This document shows, in pieces, positions 54,620 to 64,000 of a DNA stretch of 64,000 bases (position 1 is its first letter; each line of letters starts with the position of its first letter). The DNA is taken from contig NZ_FZOW01000012.1 of the NCBI RefSeq assembly GCF_900188125.1, forward strand, positions 124,001 to 188,000, in the 5' to 3' direction. The notes below the pieces were generated by a model that saw only the letters and a program-made list of their open reading frames with translations, had not been told where the DNA came from and did not search any database. This stretch comes from Rhodococcoides kyotonense (GTDB lineage Bacteria; Actinomycetota; Actinomycetes; Mycobacteriales; Mycobacteriaceae). The translations under genes were made by a program, and so were the position numbers.

Positions 54620-54796
54620 CCGGTGCCGTGTAGTTCTCACAAGGTCGCCCAGGGCACTCGATGATCGGGCACAAAGCTCGTCGTCGGGGACCCCGCCAGG
54701 TGTATTCGCACGTGGCGAACCTATAGAGTGACGCCTTGGACCAGCCGAGATCGGCACCGAAGTCGATGCCGAAACCTGCACCGAGGAGACCAATAG
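54620..54796. promoter_or_regulatory. Gap ahead of the LLM oxidoreductase gene
   Basis: A 177-bp interval with no recognisable gene. The ribosome site GAGGAG lies 8 bp before the ATG at 54797. A TATAGAGTG segment near 54722-54730 could be a -10 element. No hairpin-family copy is present. Confidence 0.4.
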
Positions 54797-55837
54797 ATGT
54801 GTTCCGCCCAGGCCCCAGGTTTGTCTCCCGGGGGCTCAGATCAGCCCGCCGACGGGCAGACCACGGCACTGCGCAAGTTCCGCTTCGCCGCAGGCGGAGA
54901 GGGCAATGCCGAAGAGGGCGGGGCGCGGAAGTTCGTCAAGCTGGCGCAGCAGGCAGAGGAGCTGGGCTACGACAGCTTCATGATCCCGGATCACCTGGGT
55001 AATCAGGTCGGGCCCATCGCTGCGCTCGGAGCCCTCGCGATCGCGACGGACAAGATTCGTCTCGGTACGGCAGTTCTCGCCAACGGCTTCCGGCACCCGG
55101 CCATCCTCGCGAAGGACGCCGCGACCATCGACGTCCTGTCCGGTGGTCGTCTGGAACTCGGTCTAGGGGCCGGGTGGATGCGCGACGAGTACGACAAGGC
55201 CGGCATCGAGTACGACCGGCCCGGCATCCGCATCGAGAAGCTGGAGGAGAGCCTCGAGATCCTCGATACGTTGCTGCGTGGCAAGGAGTGCAACTTCGAG
55301 GGCAAGCACTTCACCATCAGTGGTCTGAAGGGCAGTCCTCGTCCGCGTCAGGGGCCTCGCCCGCCGATCTGCGTCGGCGGTGGCGGACCAAGGATGCTGG
55401 CGCTTGCGGCGAAGTACGCCGACATCATCTCGGTCGTGCCGAGTACCACCAAGGACGGCAAGCTGCGTCTGTCCGGGATGACCCTGGACAAGACGCTGGA
55501 GCGTGTCGAGCTGATCCGCAAGGCGGCAGGCGATCGATTCGATTCGATCGAACTCAACTGGGCCATCACCACCATCGTCGTCACCGACGACCGCGAGCAG
55601 ATGGCAGAGATGGCGTTGGCTGCATTGGACAACGGTTATCCGCCCAACGTCGACGTCGACGTCAAGCTGACTGTCGAGGACATTCTGACGTCCCCATACC
55701 TCGCATTCGGGACATACGAGGAAATCGCAGACCAAATTCGTAACGTTCGCGAGAAGACGACGATGTCCTATGTCGGGGTTTTCCCCACTCAGATGGAAGC
55801 GTTCGCGCCTGTCGTTGCGTTGTTGAAAGGCGAATAA
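54797..55837 (+). CDS. LLM-class, probably F420-dependent oxidoreductase
   Basis: A 346-residue luciferase-like TIM-barrel protein. Features: LAQQAEELGYDSFMIPDHLG, the strand and helix IRLGTAVLANGFRHPAILAKDAATIDVLSGGRLELGLGAGW split across the barrel, RIEKLEESLEILDTLL, PPICVGGGGPRMLALAAKYAD and the C-terminal GTYEEIADQIRNVRE. The first 25 residues are a non-conserved Ser/Pro/Gln tail. The substrate is unknown. It stands between culp6 and fadD32, which are adjacent in M. tuberculosis (recalled), and has its own promoter gap. Confidence 0.85.
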   Translation: MCSAQAPGLSPGGSDQPADGQTTALRKFRFAAGGEGNAEEGGARKFVKLAQQAEELGYDSFMIPDHLGNQVGPIAALGALAIATDKIRLGTAVLANGFRHPAILAKDAATIDVLSGGRLELGLGAGWMRDEYDKAGIEYDRPGIRIEKLEESLEILDTLLRGKECNFEGKHFTISGLKGSPRPRQGPRPPICVGGGGPRMLALAAKYADIISVVPSTTKDGKLRLSGMTLDKTLERVELIRKAAGDRFDSIELNWAITTIVVTDDREQMAEMALAALDNGYPPNVDVDVKLTVEDILTSPYLAFGTYEEIADQIRNVREKTTMSYVGVFPTQMEAFAPVVALLKGE

Positions 55838-56033
55838 CTCTCGAAAGGCTGTCGATACGATGATTCCGGTGTCCGACCGGAGCGTGAATCGACAGCGGAC
55901 TAGCTACTTGTAAGTAACATCAAGCGCTGTGTGCGTGGGTGTCGGCGGTATGTCGGTCGCTCGCTGTGGCCGAGAGGCTGGGCAGCCGGCAGGCGTACGG
56001 ACAGCGGATTCGTGTCGGAGGAGATTGAGCACA
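55838..56033. promoter_or_regulatory. fadD32 operon promoter region with nested inverted repeats
   Basis: GCTGTCGAT (55848-55856) and ATCGACAGC (55888-55896) are exact complements enclosing a second pair, TCCGGT and ACCGGA, forming a two-level stem after the oxidoreductase stop. About 15 bp later TACTTGTAAGTA (5-bp arms) lies in the presumed promoter area. GGAGGAG is well placed before the fadD32 ATG. Either repeat could be a terminator for the upstream gene or an operator for the mycolate operon. Confidence 0.5.
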
Positions 56034-57932
56034 ATGAGCCACAAGTTCGATGACTACATCGACGAGAACGGCCACATCACCATCGCGGAGGGGCTGACTC
56101 TCGTCCGCCACGTCGAGGTGAACGTGGCCGAGAACGCAGACACACTCGCGTACCGATACATGGACTACTCGCGCGAGCGTGACGGCGAGGCACACGAGCT
56201 CACCTGGTCTCAGTTCGGCCGACGCCTTCGTGCCGTCGCAGCCCGCTTGCAACAGGTCACGCAGCCCGGAGACCGCGTCGCGATTCTCGCGCCGCAGGGA
56301 CTGGATTACGTCGTCGCATTCTTCGGTGCCGTCTACGCGGGCACCATCGCCGTTCCTCTGTTCGACCCCGACGAGCCGGGTCACAGCGACCGCCTCCACG
56401 CTGTCCTCGGTGACTGCAAGCCCACCGCGATTCTGACGGCCACGAGCTCTGCCGCCGGAGTCCGCAACTTCTTCCGTGCCCTCCCCGCCGCCGAGCGTCC
56501 GCGCGTCATCGCCGTCGACGCCATTCCGGACAGTGTCGGCGAGACCTGGGTCGAGCCAGGCGCGACGCTCGACGACATCGCATACCTGCAGTACACGTCG
56601 GGATCGACGCGCACACCGGCCGGCGTCGAGATCACGCACCGCGCAGTCGGCGTCAATGCACTCCAGATGGTCGACGCGATCGAACTGACCGAGGATTCCC
56701 GCGGCGTCACGTGGCTGCCGCTGTTCCACGACATGGGTCTGCTGACGGTCATCCTGCCGGCCCTGGGCGGCAAGTACATCACCATCATGAGTCCGCGCGC
56801 GTTCGTGCAGCGTCCGTGGCGCTGGATCAAGGAACTCGCGGCCGTCTCCGACGGTGCAGGCACGTTCGCCGCGGCACCGAACTTCGCATTCGAGCACGCT
56901 GCTCAGCGCGGACTGCCGAAGAACGGCGAGGCGCTGGATCTGTCCAACGTCATCGGCCTGATCAACGGCAGCGAGCCGGTCACGACGTCGTCGATGGACA
57001 AGTTCAACGACGCGTTCGCGCCGTACGGACTGCCCAAGACGGCGATCAAGCCGTCGTACGGCATGGCCGAGGCCACGTTGTTCGTTTCGTCCACCAAGCA
57101 TTCGGACGAGGCCAGAGTCATCTACGTCGATCGCACCGAACTCAACGCAGGCCGGCTGGTCGTCGTCGACAAGGACGCGCCAGGCGCCATCCCGCAGGTC
57201 TCCACCGGTTACGTCGCACGCAGTCAGTGGGCTGCCATCGTCGACGCGGATACCGCCTCCGAGGTTCCCGACGATCACGTCGGTGAGATCTGGCTGCACG
57301 GTGAGAACATCGGCCAGGGCTACTGGGGTCGCGATCAGGAAACCAGCGAGACCTTCCACAACAAGCTCGTCAGTCGCGTCGCGGAAGGTTCGCACGCCGA
57401 GGGTGCATCCGAAGGCGCGAACTGGATGCGCACGGGTGACTACGGCGTCTACCACGGCGGCGAGCTCTACATCACCGGCCGCGTGAAGGACCTCGTCATC
57501 GTCGACGGTCGTAATCACTACCCGCAGGACATCGAATTCTCGGCTCAGGAAGCCAGCAAGGCATTGCGCCCCGGCTTCGTCGCAGCCTTCGCGGTTCCGG
57601 CCAACCAGCTTCCCGACGTCGTCTTCGAGTTCTCCGGCTCGGCGCTGACGAAGGATCCGGGCGACGCCTCAGAGCAGCTCGTCATCGTCGGAGAACGCGC
57701 CCCGGGTGCAGGCAAGGCCGACCCGCAGCCGATTGCCGACGAGGTCCGCGCAGCTATCTCCGCGCGCCACGGCGTCACGGCACGCGACATCCTTCTCGTG
57801 CCCGCAGGATCCATTCCTCGTACGTCGAGCGGAAAGATCGCCCGTCGCGCCTGCAAGGCCGCGTACATCGAGGGAACGCTGCGCGGTGGTTACCAGCAGA
57901 CCGCGTTCCCCGACGCGGTGCTGCCGGACTGA
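56034..57932 (+). CDS. fadD32: Long-chain fatty-acyl-AMP ligase FadD32
   Basis: A 632-residue fatty-acyl-AMP ligase that activates the meromycolate chain and loads it on Pks13. Motifs: the P-loop [60 protein letters not shown] and the C-terminal [12 protein letters not shown]. The FAAL-specific insertion expected after the core domain is present in the region before YITGRVKD. The length is near that of M. tuberculosis FadD32 (637). It heads the fadD32-pks13-accD4 operon. Confidence 0.96.
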   Translation: MSHKFDDYIDENGHITIAEGLTLVRHVEVNVAENADTLAYRYMDYSRERDGEAHELTWSQFGRRLRAVAARLQQVTQPGDRVAILAPQGLDYVVAFFGAVYAGTIAVPLFDPDEPGHSDRLHAVLGDCKPTAILTATSSAAGVRNFFRALPAAERPRVIAVDAIPDSVGETWVEPGATLDDIAYLQYTSGSTRTPAGVEITHRAVGVNALQMVDAIELTEDSRGVTWLPLFHDMGLLTVILPALGGKYITIMSPRAFVQRPWRWIKELAAVSDGAGTFAAAPNFAFEHAAQRGLPKNGEALDLSNVIGLINGSEPVTTSSMDKFNDAFAPYGLPKTAIKPSYGMAEATLFVSSTKHSDEARVIYVDRTELNAGRLVVVDKDAPGAIPQVSTGYVARSQWAAIVDADTASEVPDDHVGEIWLHGENIGQGYWGRDQETSETFHNKLVSRVAEGSHAEGASEGANWMRTGDYGVYHGGELYITGRVKDLVIVDGRNHYPQDIEFSAQEASKALRPGFVAAFAVPANQLPDVVFEFSGSALTKDPGDASEQLVIVGERAPGAGKADPQPIADEVRAAISARHGVTARDILLVPAGSIPRTSSGKIARRACKAAYIEGTLRGGYQQTAFPDAVLPD

Positions 57933-57983
57933 CACCGGCGCGCACAGTCCCGTTCCTAATTCGACAGGTAGCTTGGTGAGTTG

Positions 57984-60900
57984 ATGGCAGACCACGTGAA
58001 CGATGCTGAAGAAGTAACAGTCACCTCCGGCGAAGGCGGTGAGATGACGGTCGCTCAGCTTCGCGCATGGCTCCGCAACTGGGTTGCCGAGGCCACCGGC
58101 CAGTCGGTCGATCTGATCTCCGACGACCGCCCGATGGAGGAATTCGGACTGTCCTCGCGTGACGCCGTCGCGCTGAGTGGCGAGATCGAGGAACTGGTCG
58201 GCGTCACGCTGACGGCGACGGTCGTCTATCAGCACCCGACGATCGCGTCTCTCGCGACCATCATCATCGAGGGTGAGCCCGAGGTGAACGACGCGGTCGA
58301 CGACTCGTTCTACACACACGGTCTGCAGACCGGCGACTCGCACGACATCGCCATCGTCGGTGTGTCGACGCGTTTCCCCGGCGCCGGTACGACGCCCGAG
58401 GAGATGTGGGCGCTGCTCAGCGAAGGGCGCGACGGCATCACCGATCTGCCCGACGGCCGCTGGGAAGAGTTCACCTCCGACCCGGCGATCAAGGCAGCGG
58501 TCGACGCCACGATCACCAAGGGCGGGTACCTCGACGACGTCAAGACGTTCGACGCAGAATTCTTCGCCATGTCGCCCAACGAGGTCGTCAACGTCGACCC
58601 GCAGCAGCGTCTGGCACTCGAGCTGACGTGGGAGGCGCTCGAGCACGCCCGGATTCCCGCGAGCTCGGTCAAAGGCTCGCAGGTCGGCGTGTTCATCGGC
58701 AGCTCGTCCAACGACTACCAATTGTTGGCCGTCAGCGACCCGAAGGCCCACCCGTACGCGCTGACCGGAACATCGACGGCCATCGTCGCGAACCGCGTCT
58801 CGTACTTCTACGATTTTCGTGGCCCGTCCATCGCGGTCGACACCGCATGCTCGTCGTCGCTCGTCGCGGTGCACCAGGCCGTTCGCAGCTTGCGCTCGGG
58901 TGAGTCGGATCTCGCGCTCGCCGGTGGCGTCAACATGTTGCTCGCCCCGCCGATCACCGTCGGCTTCGGGCAGACCGGCGTGCTGGCACCCGACGGCAAG
59001 ATCAAGGCATTCTCGTCCGACGCCAACGGCATGATCCGCTCCGAGGGCGGCGGTCTCGTCGTACTCAAGCGACTGGAAGACGCCAAGCGCGACGGCGACG
59101 ACATCCTTGCCGTCATCGCCGGATCTGCCGTCAACCAGGACGGTCGCTCCAACGGACTGCTCGCGCCGAGCCCCGACGCCCAGGCCGACGCTCTGCGATT
59201 CGCGTACCGCGACGCCGGCATCGCCCCGTCCGGCGTCGACTACATCGAAGCGCACGGCACCGGCACCATCCTCGGCGACCCGATCGAGGCCGACGCACTG
59301 GGACGCGTCGTCGGACGTGGGCGCGATGCGGACAAGCCTGCGCTGCTCGGTTCGGCCAAGACGAACTTCGGGCACCTCGAATCCGCTGCAGGCGCAGCAG
59401 GTTTGATCAAGGTCGTCCTCGCGATGCAGCAGAACCGTCTGCCTGCGTCGCTCAACTTCGCGGGCCCCAACCCGTACATCGATTTCGACAAGGCGCACCT
59501 GAAGGTCATCCCCGAGGGTGCGGAATGGCCGCGCTACACCGGTAAGGCCGTCGCAGGTATCTCCGGCTTCGGGTTCGGTGGAACCAATGCGCACGTCGTC
59601 GTGCGTGAGTACGTGGCCGACGAGGTCTCCGAAGGTTTCGACGCGTTGTCCGTGGATCCGGAAGCTGTTCTGGTCGAGGGTGTTTCGGAGATCGTCGAAG
59701 CCGATCCGGTTGTCGAGAAGGCTGCCGCCCCGGATGCAGCTCCCGCGACCGTCGTGCTCGCGGTGTCGGCGGCGCTGCCGTCGCGGCGTAAGCGTGCGGC
59801 ATCGGATCTGGCCGACTGGCTCGAAACCGAAGAAGGCAGCACGACGCCACTCGTCGACGTCGGTCGCGCGCTGGCCAAGCGCAACCACGGCCGTTCGCGC
59901 GCAGTCGTTCTCGCATCGACGACGGCCGAAGCCATCACCGGCCTGCGTGCAATCGCGGCCGGTAAGCCCGGTCCCGGTGTGTTCTCGGCGGATTCGCCTG
60001 CGTCGAACGGCGCGGTGTGGGTGTTCTCGGGCTTCGGTTCGCAGCACCGCAAGATGGCGTCGCGGCTGTATCGCACGAACACCGTGTTCGCATCGGCTGT
60101 CGACGAGGTCGACGAACTGCTGATCGACGAGGCCGGATACTCCATCAAGGAGATCATCCTCGACGACGCGCAGACGTACGAGTTCGAGAACTCGCAGGTC
60201 GCCATCTTCGTCATCCAGATCGCCTTGGCCGCAACGCTTCGCGCGCACGGCGCCGAGCCGACGGCCGTCATCGGGCATTCGATGGGTGAGGTCGCTGCGG
60301 CGTACGTCGCCGGTGGTCTGAACCTCGAGGACGCGGTCCGCATCATCTACGCACGGTCCCGTCTGCTCGCCGAGGGCCAGGACGGGCTCGGGGCGGCGTC
60401 GCAAGGTGCGATGGCACTCGTCGAATACACACCCGACGAGGTCACCGCACTGACCGACCAGTACCCCGACGTCGAACCCTGCGTTTATGCTGCGCCGACG
60501 CACACCACCGTCGGTGGTCCGCGTGAACAGGTGGAAGCACTTGTCGCGCAAGCGGAAGCGGCCGAGAAGATGGCTCGCGTCCTGGATGTGAAGGGTGCCG
60601 GGCACACCGCCGCGGTGGATCCGCTGCTGGGAGAACTCGCTGCCGAGCTGGCAGGCATCGAGCCGGGCAAGCTTCGTGCAGGTGTCTACTCGTCGGTGGA
60701 CAAGGAAGCGCACTACCGCGCCGGACACGAGCCCATCCACAGCGTCGACTATTGGACCAAGGGCATGCGCCATCCGGTCTACTTCACCCAAGCCGTCAAT
60801 GTCGCTGTAGGAGATGGGCATACGACGTACGTCGAGCTCGCTCCGAACCCGGTCGCGCTGATGTCCGTCGCTGCGACGGCATGGGCTGCCGGAGTCGCCG

Positions 60901-63005
60901 ATTCGACACTGATCCCCACGCTGAAGCGCAAGGAAGACGAGGCGGAGACGTTCCTCGCTGCGCTCGCGCAGCTGTACGTCCACGGCCATGCGCTCGACCT
61001 CGCGACGCTGTTCGACGACGGCTCCTATGCTCCGATCCCGCGTACTGCCTACTTGCGCAAGGAATTCTGGCTCGGTACACGTGTGAGCTCCAGCGGCAGC
61101 GGTCGTATCCCTGGCGCGCGGGTTGCGTTGCCGGACGGCCGCCACGTGTGGGAAGTCGAGGCCTCCGCAGTGGACTCTCTGGATGCCTTGGTGAATGCTG
61201 CTGCTGCGCAGGTATTCTCGGGGGTCGCAGTCGGTGCGTCGGTGACGCATGCGTCGGTTCCTGCTGGCGGCACACTGGTGACGACGCTGGCGTCGCACCT
61301 CGGTGGCGCGTCCGTGCAGGTTCACTCGCACGTCGGTTCGGCGTTCACGCTGGTGCACGAGGCCGTCGTGACGTCGGGTGAGCCGTTGCCGGAACCTGTT
61401 GTCGCAGAGGTTCGGTCGAGCTCGCCGCAGGAGCGGAGCCTGCGGAGTGACCAGAACGGGGTGGAGGAACTGCCCGAGGTTGTGGAGACGTTCGGTGACC
61501 GGTGGGACCCCAACGGCACCCAGCGGATGGAAGATCGCCTCGCGATCATCGTCGCCGACTCCATGGGATATGCACCCGAGGATCTGCCTCCCGAGATTCC
61601 GCTGATCGAGCTGGGCCTCGATTCCTTGAGCGCAGTGCGCATCAAGAACCGTGTCGAATACGAATTCGACATCCCCACAGTGCAATTGCAGGCTGTGCGC
61701 GACGCGAACCTGCTCGAGGTCGAGAAGTACCTGCGGTACGCGCTCGACAATCGTGACGAGGTGCAGGCGCTTGCCGACAAGCAGGCTGCGGAAAAGGAGG
61801 CCGAAGCGGCTCCTGAGGCGGTCGTCGCCACCCCGGCAGCCGAAGTTCCGAGTGCCGACTACCAACCGGTGCCCGAGGCTGCGGCTACCGACGTCGGCAA
61901 CCGTGAGGCATTCGCAGAAGCCGCGGGATCGGATGTGCCACCACGCGACAACGCCGAGCGGCTGACGTTCGCGACGTGGGCCGTCGTGACGAAGGAGTCC
62001 GCGAAGGGCATCTTCAACACGCTCCCGATCCTGGACGACGAGACCGCGGAGAAGCTCGCTGCTCGGTTGACCGAGCGTGCGGGCGGCGAGGTCACGTTCG
62101 ACGACGTTCTCGATTCCGAGACCATCGAGCAGCTCGCCGAGAAGGTGCGTCCGCACCTCGAAGACGGTGAGATCGACGGACTGGTGCGCAACCTGCGTCC
62201 ACGTCCAGAAGGATCCACGGCCACACCGGTTTTCGCGTTCCATTCGGCCGGTAGCTCGACCGTCGCGTACGAGCCGTTGCTGCGCAAGCTGCCCGCGGGC
62301 ACGCCGATGTACGGACTCGAACGCGTCGAAGGGCCCATCTCGGTCCGTGCTGCCGAGTACGTGCCGCTGATCCGTGAGATCCAGCCCGAGGGGCCGTATG
62401 TGTTCGTCGGCTGGTCGCTCGGCGGCATCCTTGCCTACGAGGTCGCTCGGCAGATGGAAGAGCAGGGCATCGAAGTCGCGTACGTCGGGCTTCTCGACAC
62501 GGTCATGCCCGGCACCGAGATTCCGGACACTCAGGACGAGGTCCGCAGGCGTTGGGAGCGGTACGCCACGTTCGCGAAGAAGACGTACGACGTCGACTAC
62601 CCAATTCCGTACGACAAGCTCGTCGAAGCCGACGACGAAGGCCAGATCCGCATCATCACCGATCTGGTGAAGCTGAGCGGCGCGAAGATCCCGGGCGGCA
62701 TCATCGAGCATCAGCGGACGTCGTGGCTCGACAACCGGGCGATCGCGACCGCAGAGCTGAAGCCGTACGGCGGTCACGTGACGCTGTACATGGCCGACAA
62801 GTATCACGACGACGCCATCGCGCTCGAACCCGCCTATGCCACTCGCGAAGAGCACGGTGGGTGGGGTCCGGTCGTGAAGGACCTCGAGATCGTCTACATC
62901 GGAGGCGACCACCTTGCCGTCGTCGACGAACCGTACATTGGACGAATTGCGGCCCACCTGACGAAAACGCTGAACGAGATCGAGTCAGCAAGAACCGGAG
63001 CTTAG
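57984..63005 (+). CDS. pks13: Mycolate condensing polyketide synthase Pks13
   Basis: A 1673-residue enzyme that condenses the meromycolyl chain with the carboxylated alpha chain. Domain order: N-terminal carrier (Ser about 58 in FGLSSRD), ketosynthase (Cys about 289 in VDTACSSS; His in EAHGTGT and [12 protein letters not shown]), acyltransferase (Ser about 766 in [12 protein letters not shown]), C-terminal carrier (Ser about 1214 in LGLDSLSAV) and thioesterase (Ser about 1478 in GWSLGG). The thioesterase forms trehalose esters of the product. It is slightly shorter than the mycobacterial protein (about 1733). A TTG one codon upstream is an alternative start. 51 bp after fadD32. Confidence 0.97.
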   Translation: MADHVNDAEEVTVTSGEGGEMTVAQLRAWLRNWVAEATGQSVDLISDDRPMEEFGLSSRDAVALSGEIEELVGVTLTATVVYQHPTIASLATIIIEGEPEVNDAVDDSFYTHGLQTGDSHDIAIVGVSTRFPGAGTTPEEMWALLSEGRDGITDLPDGRWEEFTSDPAIKAAVDATITKGGYLDDVKTFDAEFFAMSPNEVVNVDPQQRLALELTWEALEHARIPASSVKGSQVGVFIGSSSNDYQLLAVSDPKAHPYALTGTSTAIVANRVSYFYDFRGPSIAVDTACSSSLVAVHQAVRSLRSGESDLALAGGVNMLLAPPITVGFGQTGVLAPDGKIKAFSSDANGMIRSEGGGLVVLKRLEDAKRDGDDILAVIAGSAVNQDGRSNGLLAPSPDAQADALRFAYRDAGIAPSGVDYIEAHGTGTILGDPIEADALGRVVGRGRDADKPALLGSAKTNFGHLESAAGAAGLIKVVLAMQQNRLPASLNFAGPNPYIDFDKAHLKVIPEGAEWPRYTGKAVAGISGFGFGGTNAHVVVREYVADEVSEGFDALSVDPEAVLVEGVSEIVEADPVVEKAAAPDAAPATVVLAVSAALPSRRKRAASDLADWLETEEGSTTPLVDVGRALAKRNHGRSRAVVLASTTAEAITGLRAIAAGKPGPGVFSADSPASNGAVWVFSGFGSQHRKMASRLYRTNTVFASAVDEVDELLIDEAGYSIKEIILDDAQTYEFENSQVAIFVIQIALAATLRAHGAEPTAVIGHSMGEVAAAYVAGGLNLEDAVRIIYARSRLLAEGQDGLGAASQGAMALVEYTPDEVTALTDQYPDVEPCVYAAPTHTTVGGPREQVEALVAQAEAAEKMARVLDVKGAGHTAAVDPLLGELAAELAGIEPGKLRAGVYSSVDKEAHYRAGHEPIHSVDYWTKGMRHPVYFTQAVNVAVGDGHTTYVELAPNPVALMSVAATAWAAGVADSTLIPTLKRKEDEAETFLAALAQLYVHGHALDLATLFDDGSYAPIPRTAYLRKEFWLGTRVSSSGSGRIPGARVALPDGRHVWEVEASAVDSLDALVNAAAAQVFSGVAVGASVTHASVPAGGTLVTTLASHLGGASVQVHSHVGSAFTLVHEAVVTSGEPLPEPVVAEVRSSSPQERSLRSDQNGVEELPEVVETFGDRWDPNGTQRMEDRLAIIVADSMGYAPEDLPPEIPLIELGLDSLSAVRIKNRVEYEFDIPTVQLQAVRDANLLEVEKYLRYALDNRDEVQALADKQAAEKEAEAAPEAVVATPAAEVPSADYQPVPEAAATDVGNREAFAEAAGSDVPPRDNAERLTFATWAVVTKESAKGIFNTLPILDDETAEKLAARLTERAGGEVTFDDVLDSETIEQLAEKVRPHLEDGEIDGLVRNLRPRPEGSTATPVFAFHSAGSSTVAYEPLLRKLPAGTPMYGLERVEGPISVRAAEYVPLIREIQPEGPYVFVGWSLGGILAYEVARQMEEQGIEVAYVGLLDTVMPGTEIPDTQDEVRRRWERYATFAKKTYDVDYPIPYDKLVEADDEGQIRIITDLVKLSGAKIPGGIIEHQRTSWLDNRAIATAELKPYGGHVTLYMADKYHDDAIALEPAYATREEHGGWGPVVKDLEIVYIGGDHLAVVDEPYIGRIAAHLTKTLNEIESARTGA

Positions 63006-63009
63006 AAAC

Positions 63010-64000
63010 TTGACTGGTACCACCGCGGAAAAGCTGGCCGAGCTACGCGCCAACCTCGAACTTGCCAAGGAACCGGCAGGCGAGATCGGTATCGCCAAGC
63101 GAGCGAAGAAGGGCATTCCGAGCGCGCGTGAGCGCATCGACCTGCTCCTCGATCCCGGCAGCTTCGTCGAGATCGGTGCGCTGGTCAAGGCTCCGAACGA
63201 CCCGTCTGCTCTGTACAGCGACGGCGTCGTCACCGGTCACGGAACCGTCGACGGCCGTCCCGTCGCCGTCTTCTCGCATGACCAGACCGTCTTCGGCGGA
63301 ACCGTCGGCGAGATGTTCGGCCGCAAGGTCGCCGGGCTCATGGATTTCGCGATCAAGGTGGGTTGCCCGGTCGTCGGCATCAACGATTCCGGCGGCGCGC
63401 GCGTGCAGGACGCCGTGACGTCGCTCGCCTGGTACGCCGAGTTGGGCCGTCGGCACGAGCCGTTGTCGGGAATGTGTCCGCAGATCTCGGTCATCCTCGG
63501 CAAGTGCGCTGGCGGTGCCGTCTACGCACCGATCAACACCGACATCGTGGTCGCCACCGAAGAGGCGTACATGTTCGTCACCGGACCGGACATCATCAAG
63601 TCCGTCACGGGTGAGGACGTCAGCCTCGACGAGCTCGGAAGCGCACGCAAGCAGGCGCAGTACGGCAACGTCCACCACGTCGCGCCCGACGAGAAGGCCG
63701 CGTTCGACTGGGTGCGCAACTACCTGAGCTACATGCCGTCGAGCTGCCAGGAAGATCCGCCCGTCGTCAACCCCGGTCTCGAGCCGGAGATCACCGACTC
63801 GGATCTGTCACTGGACAAGATCATGCCCGACGCCGACAACGCCGGGTACGACATGCACGACATCATCCTGCGCCTGTTCGACGACGGTGAGTTCCTCGAA
63901 CTGTCGTCGGAGATCGCACCGAACGTCATCACCGGTCTGACGCGCGTCGACGGTCGGTCCGTCGGTGTCGTCGCCAACCAGCCGATGTACCTGTCCGGTG
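63010..64000 (+). CDS. accD4: Acyl-CoA carboxylase beta subunit AccD4, 3' truncated
   Basis: The frame starts at TTG ([13 protein letters not shown]), 4 bp after the pks13 stop, and is open to the end of the window; about 330 residues are visible of an expected 520. The carboxyltransferase subunit makes the carboxyacyl-CoA that Pks13 uses. Family features are [59 protein letters not shown] and [19 protein letters not shown] carboxyltransferase motifs. No ATG occurs until well inside the domain, which supports the TTG start. Confidence 0.95.
   Translation, partial: MTGTTAEKLAELRANLELAKEPAGEIGIAKRAKKGIPSARERIDLLLDPGSFVEIGALVKAPNDPSALYSDGVVTGHGTVDGRPVAVFSHDQTVFGGTVGEMFGRKVAGLMDFAIKVGCPVVGINDSGGARVQDAVTSLAWYAELGRRHEPLSGMCPQISVILGKCAGGAVYAPINTDIVVATEEAYMFVTGPDIIKSVTGEDVSLDELGSARKQAQYGNVHHVAPDEKAAFDWVRNYLSYMPSSCQEDPPVVNPGLEPEITDSDLSLDKIMPDADNAGYDMHDIILRLFDDGEFLELSSEIAPNVITGLTRVDGRSVGVVANQPMYLSG

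Noticed and set aside
55920..57518. A 532-codon minus-strand frame opposite fadD32
   Set aside because: Same reason: antisense shadow of a confidently identified gene, low-complexity composition, no start context.
57669..62957. A 1762-codon open frame on the minus strand
   Set aside because: It lies wholly antisense to pks13 and fadD32, which carry complete domain motifs. Long antisense frames are expected in high-GC DNA; its translation is Arg/Asp/Val/Gly-rich without motifs.

Overview
The window is high-GC DNA from a mycolic-acid-containing actinomycete, most likely Rhodococcus in the broad sense. It carries the mycolate and arabinogalactan core (glf, glfT2, ubiA, aftB, three antigen-85 mycolyltransferases, culp6, fadD32, pks13, accD4), an LGFP-repeat amidase and only one small PE/PPE/EspG locus. 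From memory, the backbone follows in order the Mycobacterium tuberculosis block from glpQ1/bfrB through pheA and serS to accD4, interrupted by accessory genes.

Layout. 1-8.2 kb: end of a glycerophosphodiester phosphodiesterase, a DUF5926 protein, two tandem ferritins, an LCP cell-wall ligase, a CPBP protease, a HugZ-like DUF2470 gene with an iron box, pheA and a phosphatase. 8.2-12.4 kb: an orphan PE/PPE/EspG operon, a second phosphatase and a B12-riboswitch-controlled cbtBA cobalt transporter. 12.6-15.7 kb: metallopeptidase, septum-formation protein, ankyrin protein, serS. 15.8-22.7 kb: a four-gene ABC importer, a type II NADH dehydrogenase-like gene and an APC permease. 22.8-25.6 kb: membrane protein, lipoprotein and two PlsC acyltransferases. 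25.6-37 kb: a second CPBP protease, a DrrAB-like exporter and an 8.1-kb dimodular NRPS. 37-41.9 kb: HAD hydrolase, LGFP amidase, cobM-cobF. 41.9-64 kb: the cell-envelope superoperon, running off the end inside accD4.

How the genes work together. Glf, GlfT2, UbiA, the PAP2 phosphatase and AftB build galactan and the arabinan donor and ends. FadD32, AccD4 and Pks13 make the mycolate, and the three mycolyltransferases attach it outside the membrane. The LCP protein would ligate arabinogalactan to peptidoglycan, and the amidase would remodel peptidoglycan. The NRPS and its adjacent exporter look like one system making and exporting a small peptide of unknown structure.

The most unusual signal is a dispersed hairpin family. 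Seven 40-bp copies share one architecture (7-bp outer arm, 3, 8, a CRGG-type loop, 8, 3, 7). The outer arms differ between copies but keep pairing, so they covary. Three copies fill the entire gap between convergent stop codons, one supplies the last codons of cobF, one overlaps the stop of the NADH dehydrogenase-like gene, and two lie in frame inside transporter and glycosyltransferase genes. A second, unrelated 55-bp palindromic family has three copies. No tRNA, rRNA, CRISPR array, insertion sequence or prophage was seen.
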